NCBI GenBank assembly: GCA_965658965.1 | Contig: CBFHVV010000084.1 | Coordinates: 1-12,429 of the forward strand | DNA length: 12,429 nucleotides | Origin: Croceimicrobium sp965658965 | GTDB lineage: Bacteria > Bacteroidota > Bacteroidia > Flavobacteriales > Schleiferiaceae | Reading direction: 5' to 3' | Shown: positions 1 through 6,765 of the stretch, one piece after another | Numbering within the stretch: position 1 is the stretch's first letter | How the letters are laid out: the number at the start of each line of letters is the position of its first letter | Notes under the pieces: model-generated | Told to the model about the DNA's origin: nothing | Databases searched by the model: none | Seen by the model: only the letters and a program-made list of their open reading frames with translations | Made by a program: the position numbers and the translations under genes

Positions 1-46
1 CGTTTTCCGCTTCAAAGTTAGGCGGAATGTTTTGGTCGGCTACCAT
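1..46 (-). CDS. Probable 5' end of a leftward gene, cut by the window edge
   Basis: An ATG on the minus strand at 46-44 opens a frame with no stop to the window edge. It reads MVADQNIPPNFEAEN, with codon use that resembles the neighbouring genes. Fifteen codons are too few to name a family. Support comes from position: this would be divergent from the kinase gene at 278, and two TAAAATTG sequences resembling the Bacteroidota -7 element lie on the same strand, at 75-68 and 65-58, just before the ATG. A chance open frame of this length is quite possible, so the call is tentative. Confidence 0.4.
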   Translation of the reverse strand, partial: MVADQNIPPNFEAEN

Positions 47-57
47 TTATAGCTTTT

Positions 58-77
58 CAATTTTAAGCAATTTTAGG
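58..77. repeat. Two tandem 10-bp copies, overlapping possible -7 elements
   Basis: CAATTTTAAG (58-67) is followed directly by CAATTTTAGG (68-77), a tandem pair with one difference. A related AGTTTTAAGG lies at 86-95. Read leftward, each tandem unit contains TAAAATTG, which matches 7 of 8 positions of TAnnTTTG. The copy at 75-68 lies 21 bases before the ATG at 46, a spacing like that at copA. It may be a promoter with a duplicated -7 element, or simply low-complexity AT-rich sequence. The remainder of 96-277 shows nothing recognisable apart from the possible promoter at 252. Confidence 0.3.
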
Positions 78-251
78 CTTTGGTTAGTTTTAAGGGAGAA
101 TGACTCGGTTTCAGTTCATGGGGAGAAGCCAGCATCCAGATAAATAAAGGCAGTTAATGATCAAGGCTGCTGCGTTTTTATGATTTGCATAAATTAGAAT
201 GAGCTGCAGGATTCCCCAGACGATAAACCTCAGTTTAGCGGATGCTTTAGT

Positions 252-259
252 TAAATTCG
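252..259 (+). promoter_or_regulatory. Possible -7 promoter element of the LRR-kinase gene
   Basis: TAAATTCG matches 7 of 8 positions of the Bacteroidota -7 consensus TAnnTTTG. It ends 18 bases before the ATG at 278, the same spacing as the exact consensus element before the lipoprotein gene at 8007. No clear -33 TTG is seen at the expected distance, so this is only suggestive. Confidence 0.3.
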
Positions 260-277
260 CGGCAGATTTTACGGGAT

Positions 278-1588
278 ATGGCGCATACTTTAGAAGATTT
301 AAGAGCAGGAAAATTAGAAGGTAGTAAAACTTTAAAGCTGGCTTGTGATTTAAAGGTTTTCCCTGAAGAAATTCTTAGTCTTTCTGAAAGCTTGGAGGTT
401 TTAGATTTATCGGGGAATCAATTGTCGGAACTGCCTGATAGTATCCGCTCTTTAAAAAAGCTTAAAATCCTATTTTTCGCGGCCAATCACTTTAAGGTCT
501 TTCCTAAAATTTTACGCGAGTTGCCAGAGCTAAGCATGGTTGGTTTTAAATCGAACCGTCTCGTAAAGGTTCCAGAAAATGTATTTCCACCCAAATTGCG
601 CTGGTTAATTTTAACCGACAATAAAATTGAGTCTCTACCGAAGAGTATTGGCGATTGCCATCTTTTGCAAAAATGTGCCTTGGCCGGGAATCGCTTACAG
701 GAACTACCTGCGGAAATGGCTTCCTGTAAAAATTTGGAGCTTTTAAGAGTTTCGGCCAATCAATTGAATAGTATTCCCAAGTGGCTTTTTACTCTACCCA
801 AACTATCTTGGGTAGCTTTTGGTGCTAATCCTGCGGCTCATGCTATTCCTGTTAAGGCCGACTTTGCCTCTTTTAATTGGGAGGATTTTAAAGTAAAGGA
901 ACTGCTTGGTGAAGGAGCTTCGGGGCTGATTTCTCGAGCCGAGTGGCCGGCTGAAAGTCGCGAGGTTGCGCTTAAGGTTTTTAAGGGCGATGTTACTAGT
1001 GATGGGCTGGCGGAAGACGAAATGGAGGTTTCGATTGCTGCAGGGGTTCATCAAAATCTCATTCCTATTTTAGGGAAAATTAAGGATCATCCAGACGGAA
1101 AAAATGGCTTGCTGATGGAGCTGATTGGTCTGGAGTTTGTGAATTTAGGCAATCCGCCTAGCTTGGAGTCTTGTACGCGAGACGTGTTTGGAGAAGAGAT
1201 GGTTCTTACAGCAGAAGATCTGTTGAAAATCGCTCGCAGTATAGCTTCGGTGAGCGCTCAGTTGCATGCCAAAGGCATTAATCACGGTGATTTATATGCG
1301 CACAATATTTTGGTAAATGATAAGACCGAATGCCTTCTAGGCGATTTCGGAGCCGCAAGCTGTTACAGTAGAAGTTCTGATTTAGCACCTCTCATTGAGC
1401 GGGTGGAGCTACGGGCTTTTGCCTGTTTAGTGGAAGATGTTTTAGGTCTTGTTCCCAGCGCAAAATTAGCAGAACCCTTAAGGGAGAAATGGTTGAATTT
1501 AATTGCTCGTTGCAGTCAGGAAGCGGTGCAAGAACGCCCGAGCTTTAAGGAGCTTTTGGAAAGCTTAGCGCTTTTTGATAAGGGGTAG
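278..1588 (+). CDS. Leucine-rich-repeat protein kinase (LRR + Ser/Thr kinase-like fusion), cytoplasmic
   Basis: The 436-residue protein has two parts. Residues about 38-185 form roughly seven leucine-rich repeats of about 23 residues, with the consensus LxxLxLxxNxLxxLPxxI; examples are LEVLDLSGNQLSELPDSI and LRWLILTDNKIESLPKSI. Residues about 204-434 are a protein-kinase fold: glycine loop GEGASG (211-216), VALK lysine K233, catalytic loop HGDLYAHNIL with D338 and N343, and the metal-binding GDFG with D356. All the key catalytic residues are present, with HGD replacing the usual HRD. There is no signal peptide or membrane segment, so the protein should be cytosolic, unlike plant receptor kinases. 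The LRRs probably bind a protein that is either substrate or activator; this is inference. The ATG at 278 is the first start after an in-frame TAG at 248. It stands alone, convergent with the next gene. Substrate and pathway are unknown. Confidence 0.9.
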   Translation: MAHTLEDLRAGKLEGSKTLKLACDLKVFPEEILSLSESLEVLDLSGNQLSELPDSIRSLKKLKILFFAANHFKVFPKILRELPELSMVGFKSNRLVKVPENVFPPKLRWLILTDNKIESLPKSIGDCHLLQKCALAGNRLQELPAEMASCKNLELLRVSANQLNSIPKWLFTLPKLSWVAFGANPAAHAIPVKADFASFNWEDFKVKELLGEGASGLISRAEWPAESREVALKVFKGDVTSDGLAEDEMEVSIAAGVHQNLIPILGKIKDHPDGKNGLLMELIGLEFVNLGNPPSLESCTRDVFGEEMVLTAEDLLKIARSIASVSAQLHAKGINHGDLYAHNILVNDKTECLLGDFGAASCYSRSSDLAPLIERVELRAFACLVEDVLGLVPSAKLAEPLREKWLNLIARCSQEAVQERPSFKELLESLALFDKG

Positions 1589-1638
1589 TGATTTGAGGCT
1601 CTTGCATTTTGTAGGGATTAAAATTTGAGAAGATCCCT

Positions 1639-1661
1639 GGCAGTTTGTCTTTTTCACTGCC
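1639..1661. terminator. Weak hairpin between convergent genes, possible terminator
   Basis: GGCAGT (1639-1644) and ACTGCC (1656-1661) form a perfect 6-bp stem around an 11-base loop. It sits in the 138-bp gap between the kinase stop and the stop of the leftward secreted-protein gene, where a shared terminator is expected. Neither strand has a T-tract after the stem. A second weak inverted repeat, AGGGAT (1613-1618) with ATCCCT (1633-1638), lies just before it. The position is the best argument, so the call is weak. Confidence 0.25.
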
Positions 1662-1726
1662 TGTTAAGAATGAGAGCAAAGAAAGAACTTGAGAGCTCTT
1701 GCCATTACAAAACTTAGTTACTTGTT

Positions 1727-2149
1727 TTATTTAGATCCAAAAACGCGATCCATTAAAAAACGCCCAGGATTATTGAGGAGCTCTTGACCACTACTAATGA
1801 GCACATCGGCAATTTCTACAGCAGAGCCGTAACTGCCCGAAACGCTAAAGTCGTTATCCCCAAAATTACCATCCCAATCTTTAGCACCGATTTGTAGTTC
1901 TTGGCAATCGGCCTTGCAAGGACAAGTTTTAGGACTATAGGTTGTTATCTTTAATTCTGCGTCGAGGCTGTTGTTTAATTCGTTGATCAGCATTTGCCGC
2001 GCCGCGGTTTCTCCAAAGTCTAAACTTTTAAAGTCAACTTTCGCTTTAAAGGTTTCATAGTCTTCGCTTTCAACACAAAAATAATAGCTCGTCTGCCCCT
2101 GAGCGAGACCTCCAATCAAGAAAAAAAGGAGAAAAGCGATTTTGCGCAT
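1727..2149 (-). CDS. Small secreted protein of unknown function
   Basis: This 140-residue protein starts with a clear Sec signal peptide: MRKIAF, a hydrophobic stretch LLFFLIGGLA, and likely cleavage after AQG at residue 18. The cleavage site has no lipobox cysteine, so the product should be soluble in the periplasm or exported. The mature part has four cysteines, C25, C76, C78 and C82, three of them clustered as CPCKADC. They could form disulfides or bind a metal. The mature chain is otherwise acidic and polar with no further membrane segment. I do not recognise a family. It lies 92 bases after the HMA gene on the same strand and probably has its own promoter. Its neighbourhood beside a copper operon is only a weak hint at a metal role. 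Confidence 0.75.
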   Translation of the reverse strand: MRKIAFLLFFLIGGLAQGQTSYYFCVESEDYETFKAKVDFKSLDFGETAARQMLINELNNSLDAELKITTYSPKTCPCKADCQELQIGAKDWDGNFGDNDFSVSGSYGSAVEIADVLISSGQELLNNPGRFLMDRVFGSK

Positions 2150-2167
2150 GCGTAAGATTTAGGGCAA

Positions 2168-2175
2168 TAAATATA
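2168..2175 (-). promoter_or_regulatory. Possible -7 element of the small secreted-protein gene
   Basis: Read leftward this is TATATTTA, 7 of 8 matches to TAnnTTTG, ending 18 bases before the ATG at 2149. The spacing equals that of the exact element at 7981 before its gene. No matching -33 element is evident. Confidence 0.3.
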
Positions 2176-2211
2176 AGACCTTCTGTAAATTAAAGAGATA
2201 AGCTAGAGCCT

Positions 2212-2240
2212 TTTTTTAGTCTTTTTCGAAGAATAAAAAA
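2212..2240. repeat. AT-rich 12-bp inverted repeat after the copper operon
   Basis: Arms 2212-2223 and 2229-2240 pair at 11 of 12 positions (mismatch G2219/A2233) around a 5-base loop TTTCG. The repeat begins 2 bases past the stop of the HMA gene, where the copA operon should end. It is not a textbook terminator: the stem is nearly all A/T and the uridine-rich arm is the 5' arm on either strand, so no U-tract follows the hairpin. It may still act as a transcript end or 3' stabiliser. Confidence 0.4.
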
Positions 2241-2241
2241 T

Positions 2242-2457
2242 CTAGGCCTCTATTAACTCTGCCTTAAAACCTGCTTTTTCAATGGCATCAATCACCAAAT
2301 TTGGTTCGTCTTCCTCTAGGCTAGCGCTTAAAACACGATCAGGATGTTCTAAGTCCACTTGCCACTCCTCAATATCCATTTCCTGATTTAAAAAAGGAGT
2401 AACGGAGTTTAAACAGTTATTGCAATTGATATTGGTTTTAAACTTTTTCTCGATCAT
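2242..2457 (-). CDS. Stand-alone HMA-domain metal-binding protein (probable copper chaperone)
   Basis: The 71-residue protein is a single heavy-metal-associated domain with the ferredoxin-like strand pattern of CopZ and Atx1. The metal site is C12-N-N-C15 in the loop after strand 1, where the family usually has GMTCxxC; here the residues before the first cysteine are NIN, so the loop departs from the consensus. Otherwise the length is normal for a CopZ-type chaperone. It starts 4 bases after the copA stop codon on the same strand, so it is almost certainly cotranscribed and translationally coupled with copA. The likely role is to bind cytosolic Cu+ and deliver it to the ATPase. The acidic middle (EEDEPN) is unlike many CopZ proteins, so a buffering role or a partner other than CopA is possible. 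Confidence 0.8.
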   Translation of the reverse strand: MIEKKFKTNINCNNCLNSVTPFLNQEMDIEEWQVDLEHPDRVLSASLEEDEPNLVIDAIEKAGFKAELIEA

Positions 2458-2461
2458 GAAT

Positions 2462-4687
2462 TTAAATTTTGATATTTTTTAAACGTAAACTATTGCTGAC
2501 CACCGACACTGAACTAAAAGCCATGGCAGCCCCCGCTATCATAGGGTTTAATAAAAAGCCGAAGCTAGGATAAAGCAAGCCAGCAGCCACGGGAATGCCA
2601 ATAATATTATAAATAAAGGCCCAAAAAAGATTTTGATTGATAGTGCGTATGGTCTTCTGCGAAAGCCTAAATGCTTTAGGAATAGTGCTTAAGCTGGAGT
2701 TGCTGATGGTGATTTGGGCTACATCTATGGCAATGTCTGAACCATGCCCCATGGCGATACTAAGGTCCGCTTGGGCGAGAGCTTCGGCATCATTTATTCC
2801 ATCGCCTACCATCGCCACGAGTTTTCCTTGCGCTTGTAAATGCTTTAAGTATTCGGATTTATCTTGGGGCATCTGCCCACCTCGGTAATTATTAATGCCA
2901 AGTTTTTCGGCCAGGTGCTGCACCGTCCCGATGTTATCTCCGCTAATTAGGTGAAGCTCGAGGCCCATGTTTCGTAGCTCGCGAATGGCAGCAAGGGAAT
3001 CATCCTTTAAGCTGTCTTCTAGTGCGAGGATTGCCAAAATACCATTGTCGTTGGCGAAAAACACCAAGCTTTTTGCTTCCTCTTGCCACTTTTTACACAG
3101 CGCTTGCTGCGCGTGGCTTAGGCTTAGGCCGTGTTTTAAAAGCAAGCTTTCGTTACCAGCTAAGTATAAGTTCCCTTCCTTATCCTCTGCCGAGAGGCCT
3201 TGGCCTGCCTGATTGATTAGATTTTGAATGCTCTGTGCTTTAATGCCTTTTTCCTTTAGATAGAGCAAAACCGCTTGTGCCAAAGGATGATCGCTTTGCG
3301 CTTCCATGGCTAAGAGGTAGCCTAATTTGTCGGCGCCAGCGCCGAAGGTTTTTATATCGCTAATGCGAGCTTTACCTTGGGTGATGGTCCCAGTTTTGTC
3401 TAAAATTAAGTGGTTTACCTTTTTAGCAATCTCTAGGCACTCAGCATTTTTAATGAGCATATTTTGCTCTGCTGCTCGTCCTATTCCTACCATTACAGCT
3501 GTGGGAGTAGCTAATCCCAAAGCACAAGGGCAGGCAATTACCAATACAGAGATGGCATTAACAAGTCCGTAGGCAAAAGCATTTTCTAAACCTGAGAAAT
3601 ACCAAATAGCAAAGCAGAGGATGGCAATAAGCAGTACCGCCGGAACAAAGATGCTGGCAATTTTGTCCACTTTTTTTTGAATGGGCGCTTTGGAGCCTTG
3701 TGCTTCCTGAACCCGTTTAATTATTTGGGCCAAGAGGGTTTCACCGCCAAGCTTTTGCGCGATTACCTTTAAACTCCCTTGTTGGTTGGTGGTGCCACTG
3801 AAAACCTGCGAGCGTTTTTCTTTAAGAAGGGGAAGAGGCTCGCCACTAATCATACTTTCATCTACGTAAGAACTACCGGCTTTAACCAAACCATCTACTG
3901 GTATTTTTTCCCCAGGTTTTACCAAAAGGAGGTCACCCAAGTTGAGGTCTTTGATAGGGAGGGTTTTTTCTTCACCATTGCGAATAACCGTAACCTGTTT
4001 TGCTTGTAAGCCCATCAGCTTTTTAAGCGCTGAAGAAGTTTGAGAATTAGCCCTTTCTTCCAAAAGTTTACCAATACTCACAAAACTGATAATTACAACT
4101 GCCGCTTCATAATAAAGGTGAGCCTCTAATCCTTGATGGGTCCAAAGCTGTGGAAAAAAGGTAGCGATAATGCTAAAAATAAAGGCCATGCCCGTGCTTA
4201 GCGCCACAAGGCTGTCCATATTGGCTCGGGCGTGTTTAAGTTGCTTCCAAGCTCTTTGGTAGAAAGGGGCGCCAAAATAAAATAAAACGGGGATGCTGAA
4301 GGCGAGGGAAAGCCAGGGGGTATAAGTCCAGCGGCTAAAAAACATGGAAGCTACAAAAACGGGCAAGCTCAAAGCTACAGACCAAGCAGTTCTCTTTTTT
4401 AGATTCTGATAGTAGTTTTCTTGAGCTTCTTCCTTGCGTTCTTCTTGCTCTTCACTTTCTAAGATAAGATCGTAACCCACCGCTTGCAAAGTCTTCTGAA
4501 TCTTACTGGCATTCGTTTGTGGCTTATATTCTACCCAAAGGTCTTTGGTGGCAAAGTTTACCTCGGCCTTAGAAATGCCTTCGGTTTGTCGTAGTACAGA
4601 TTCGATGCTACTAGCGCAGGCGGCACAAGTCATACCACTCACGGGAAAGCGATCTTTTAGAATGGCCTCTGTGTCTGGACTAGGCAT
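2462..4687 (-). CDS. copA: Copper-translocating P1B-type ATPase CopA
   Basis: The 741-residue protein exports Cu+ across the inner membrane at the cost of ATP. It has one N-terminal HMA domain with GMTCAAC (18-24), followed by membrane segments from about residue 102. The actuator motif SGEP is at 281-284, the ion-binding CPC at 386-388, and the phosphorylated aspartate D430 in DKTGT (430-434). The P1B hallmark HP dipeptide is at 467-468 and GDGIND at 628-633. The last two membrane segments carry YN (693-694) and MAFSS (722-726), which with CPC fit the Cu+ (1B-1) subgroup. Length is typical for a single-HMA CopA. The ATG at 4687 is the first possible start after an in-frame TGA upstream. It is the first gene of an operon with the HMA protein and has a good -7 element before it. 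No CsoR, CueR or AraC-type regulator gene is nearby. Confidence 0.97.
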   Translation of the reverse strand: MPSPDTEAILKDRFPVSGMTCAACASSIESVLRQTEGISKAEVNFATKDLWVEYKPQTNASKIQKTLQAVGYDLILESEEQEERKEEAQENYYQNLKKRTAWSVALSLPVFVASMFFSRWTYTPWLSLAFSIPVLFYFGAPFYQRAWKQLKHARANMDSLVALSTGMAFIFSIIATFFPQLWTHQGLEAHLYYEAAVVIISFVSIGKLLEERANSQTSSALKKLMGLQAKQVTVIRNGEEKTLPIKDLNLGDLLLVKPGEKIPVDGLVKAGSSYVDESMISGEPLPLLKEKRSQVFSGTTNQQGSLKVIAQKLGGETLLAQIIKRVQEAQGSKAPIQKKVDKIASIFVPAVLLIAILCFAIWYFSGLENAFAYGLVNAISVLVIACPCALGLATPTAVMVGIGRAAEQNMLIKNAECLEIAKKVNHLILDKTGTITQGKARISDIKTFGAGADKLGYLLAMEAQSDHPLAQAVLLYLKEKGIKAQSIQNLINQAGQGLSAEDKEGNLYLAGNESLLLKHGLSLSHAQQALCKKWQEEAKSLVFFANDNGILAILALEDSLKDDSLAAIRELRNMGLELHLISGDNIGTVQHLAEKLGINNYRGGQMPQDKSEYLKHLQAQGKLVAMVGDGINDAEALAQADLSIAMGHGSDIAIDVAQITISNSSLSTIPKAFRLSQKTIRTINQNLFWAFIYNIIGIPVAAGLLYPSFGFLLNPMIAGAAMAFSSVSVVSNSLRLKNIKI

Positions 4688-4707
4688 GATAATAGTTTGT
4701 CTTCATG

Positions 4708-4715
4708 CAAAATTA
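4708..4715 (-). promoter_or_regulatory. Consensus -7 promoter element of copA
   Basis: Read leftward the bases are TAATTTTG, an exact match to the Bacteroidota -7 consensus TAnnTTTG, ending 20 bases before the copA ATG. This implies a short 5' leader of roughly a dozen bases. No TTG -33 element is present at 17-23 bases upstream; a TTACT palindrome lies there instead, which would fit an activated or regulated promoter. Confidence 0.5.
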
Positions 4716-4731
4716 AGTATATAAGTAGGGA

Positions 4732-4742
4732 TTACTAAGTAA
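4732..4742. promoter_or_regulatory. 11-bp palindrome at the -33 position of the copA promoter, possible operator
   Basis: TTACT and AGTAA flank a single central base, forming a perfect 5-1-5 inverted repeat. It starts 16 bases upstream of the copA -7 element, so it overlaps the -33 region and could be a copper-responsive operator. A palindrome this short in AT-rich DNA can arise by chance. No regulator gene is adjacent. Confidence 0.3.
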
Positions 4743-4761
4743 GAAGGATCACTCCTCAGCC

Positions 4762-6765
4762 CTATTTCAAACCACTTAAAATATATTCGTAGATGGGATC
4801 TGCTTCTTTTTTCTCATCTATAAAAATGCTTTTAGTAAGATAGCGCGGGCTGGCCACAATTTCTCGGTCCATCATTTCTCGTATAATATCATAAAACTCC
4901 AAAGAAGCCTTGCCCACTAGGAGCGGTTTTAAGTTGTGATTGGCGTTGAAAAGCTTAAAAACACTCACAAAACCACTTAGGTAAAGGTAGTCTTTAGTGA
5001 AACCGCCACCACGGAAAATACGGGTCACGATAGTATAAGCCTCATTACTGCTGAGGTTTCGTTCTTGCTGTAAGTAATTGAGGCAGTCTAAAAAATCGGC
5101 ACCACTGCACATCATGTCAGTTACCACCACTCGCAAGGCCAGTTTTTGCAGTCGCTTAAGGGTTAAATTTCCGCTGAGGTATTCCGATAAAATGGCTAGG
5201 CCTTCTTGGGTTTTAGTGTTTACAGGCAAGCCCAGGTTAAACACCTTTAACTGTTGCAGATTGGAGTTCATGGTGGTAACCATGTGTACACCAATTTCAT
5301 GTTCAATTAAAGCGTGTATCTCGCGGCGGGTGAATTTCGCATCGGGACGAATTAAAATAGTGCGCTTCGAGTTTAGTACCATTACCTGCGAGATTACTTT
5401 ATTGCTAAGCTCAATTTTACTGTCTAGCTGATAGTCTGCCAAGCCTTCTTTAAAGATTTCCATCGCTTTATCAATATGCAAGATAGGCGGGCGTTTGGGC
5501 TCACTAGGAATAGCAGGGAGGTGCAAAATATATTCAGCATTAAGCAAATCGGTTTTGCTTGGGCGACCAAAATAGCGCAGTGAATTATAAAGAAATTTGC
5601 GACTTTTAAGCGAGCCTAGTAAATCGATTTTATCGAAATAACTATTGATTACCGACTCGTACAAGTGGCGAATAGAAACATCAGAAATGTCGGAAGTGCG
5701 TAAAGCCGCCAGTTGCTGCTTAAGTTCAAAGGTGTTAACCTTTATGGGGCTGTAGCGAAATTTCGGCGCTTCGGTAAATTTGCTTTTCACTAACTTATTA
5801 AACTCAGTGCCCGTATTTATGGGGTTTACGAAGGCTAGTAGTTCAAAGTTTTTTAATAAATGATGTAGCTCTTTATCTACTTTAAAAATGGCAGGATCGG
5901 CCTTGCGATCTAAAAGTCGGCCACTTGATTTCGAATGCCATGTACTGTGTTTCTCGTTATAGAAGTGAGCATTTTTGAGGATGGCATTCTTAAGCTTTTG
6001 CTGTAAATCGCGGATTAGCTTTGGGTAATCCTCACCGGTAAGCTCGTTGCTGTACACCTTTTTAATTTCGGTAGCTAAGACTAAAACGTTGGGGAAGTTG
6101 CTGGTTATAAATTCGAGATTATAGCCACGGCCAAAAAAAACATCATTGATAGCGGTTTGGTTTTCTACGCCAGCCAGTTTTATTTGGGAAAGTTCTTTTT
6201 GCCAATGATCGATAACCTCCCCGTAAAGGGCGCGGTCTATCTTTTCACAACCAATATTGAAGAGCGGAACGGGACGCTCCCAGCGCTGATAGTTATAAGA
6301 GTGGATATCATAAACCACACAATTATCATAGCGCTCATTCACTTTGGAGACCAAGGCTTTTACCACACGAAAGAAGTTTTCATGCTTTTTAAGGCTGCTT
6401 TGTTTCTCTTTAGGGCTTAGCGCTTTTTTCCAGACCTTCTTACCCCAGGCTTCTTCGTAAATGCAAGACTCTGGCCTGCGATTTAAGTCGTATTCAAAAC
6501 GAGAATCATGACCAATAAGTGTAATTGGCATAGAATCTATGAAAGAGCCAGTATGAGGGTCTTCTTCGTACCAGCGCTCGTAGTCGTCTAGAGCAATTTT
6601 TGGTTTCAGTTCACTGCGCAAGTTACCACCATCGTGAATGGCAGTGCATATAAAGGGTACATAGCGATTTATCTTTATGCTAAATGACTTATCCAAGGCT
6701 TCTGCCTCAAAGGTCTCTTCCGCTTCAATTAAGCGAATAATTTCGGCAATCTTAAGCTTCTGCAT
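4762..6765 (-). CDS. Two-domain hydrolase: N-formylglutamate-amidohydrolase-like domain fused to a QEGLA/DUF1704 (MATCAP-like) metallopeptidase
   Basis: The 667-residue protein has two enzymatic parts. Residues about 30-265 resemble N-formylglutamate amidohydrolase: HDGG (44-47), DPHTGSF (69-75), HDSRFEYDLNR (86-96), DIHSY (153-157) and the later GRGYNLEF segment. Residues about 290-665 match the family annotated as 'flavohemoglobin expression-modulating QEGLA motif' (DUF1704). This family includes the eukaryotic tubulin carboxypeptidase MATCAP. Its zinc motif HEXXXH is present as HEIGVH (489-494), with QEGLA (520-524) supplying the probable third ligand E521, and a RGGGFTKD motif near 585. 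There is no signal peptide, so it is cytosolic. The start at 6765 overlaps the upstream ATP-grasp gene by 14 bases, so the two are translationally coupled. The family name reflects an old genetic association, not a known reaction. A peptidase or amidase acting on the product of the ATP-grasp enzyme is the reasonable inference. Confidence 0.9.
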   Translation of the reverse strand: MQKLKIAEIIRLIEAEETFEAEALDKSFSIKINRYVPFICTAIHDGGNLRSELKPKIALDDYERWYEEDPHTGSFIDSMPITLIGHDSRFEYDLNRRPESCIYEEAWGKKVWKKALSPKEKQSSLKKHENFFRVVKALVSKVNERYDNCVVYDIHSYNYQRWERPVPLFNIGCEKIDRALYGEVIDHWQKELSQIKLAGVENQTAINDVFFGRGYNLEFITSNFPNVLVLATEIKKVYSNELTGEDYPKLIRDLQQKLKNAILKNAHFYNEKHSTWHSKSSGRLLDRKADPAIFKVDKELHHLLKNFELLAFVNPINTGTEFNKLVKSKFTEAPKFRYSPIKVNTFELKQQLAALRTSDISDVSIRHLYESVINSYFDKIDLLGSLKSRKFLYNSLRYFGRPSKTDLLNAEYILHLPAIPSEPKRPPILHIDKAMEIFKEGLADYQLDSKIELSNKVISQVMVLNSKRTILIRPDAKFTRREIHALIEHEIGVHMVTTMNSNLQQLKVFNLGLPVNTKTQEGLAILSEYLSGNLTLKRLQKLALRVVVTDMMCSGADFLDCLNYLQQERNLSSNEAYTIVTRIFRGGGFTKDYLYLSGFVSVFKLFNANHNLKPLLVGKASLEFYDIIREMMDREIVASPRYLTKSIFIDEKKEADPIYEYILSGLK

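Noticed and set aside
1688..1702. Short palindrome AGAGCTCT in the gap between convergent genes
   Set aside because: It is eight bases with no loop or T-tract, and expected by chance in a region of this size.
5078..5431. A 117-residue plus-strand open frame inside the QEGLA gene
   Set aside because: It is a shadow of a well-supported gene on the other strand; its translation shows no domain or signal.
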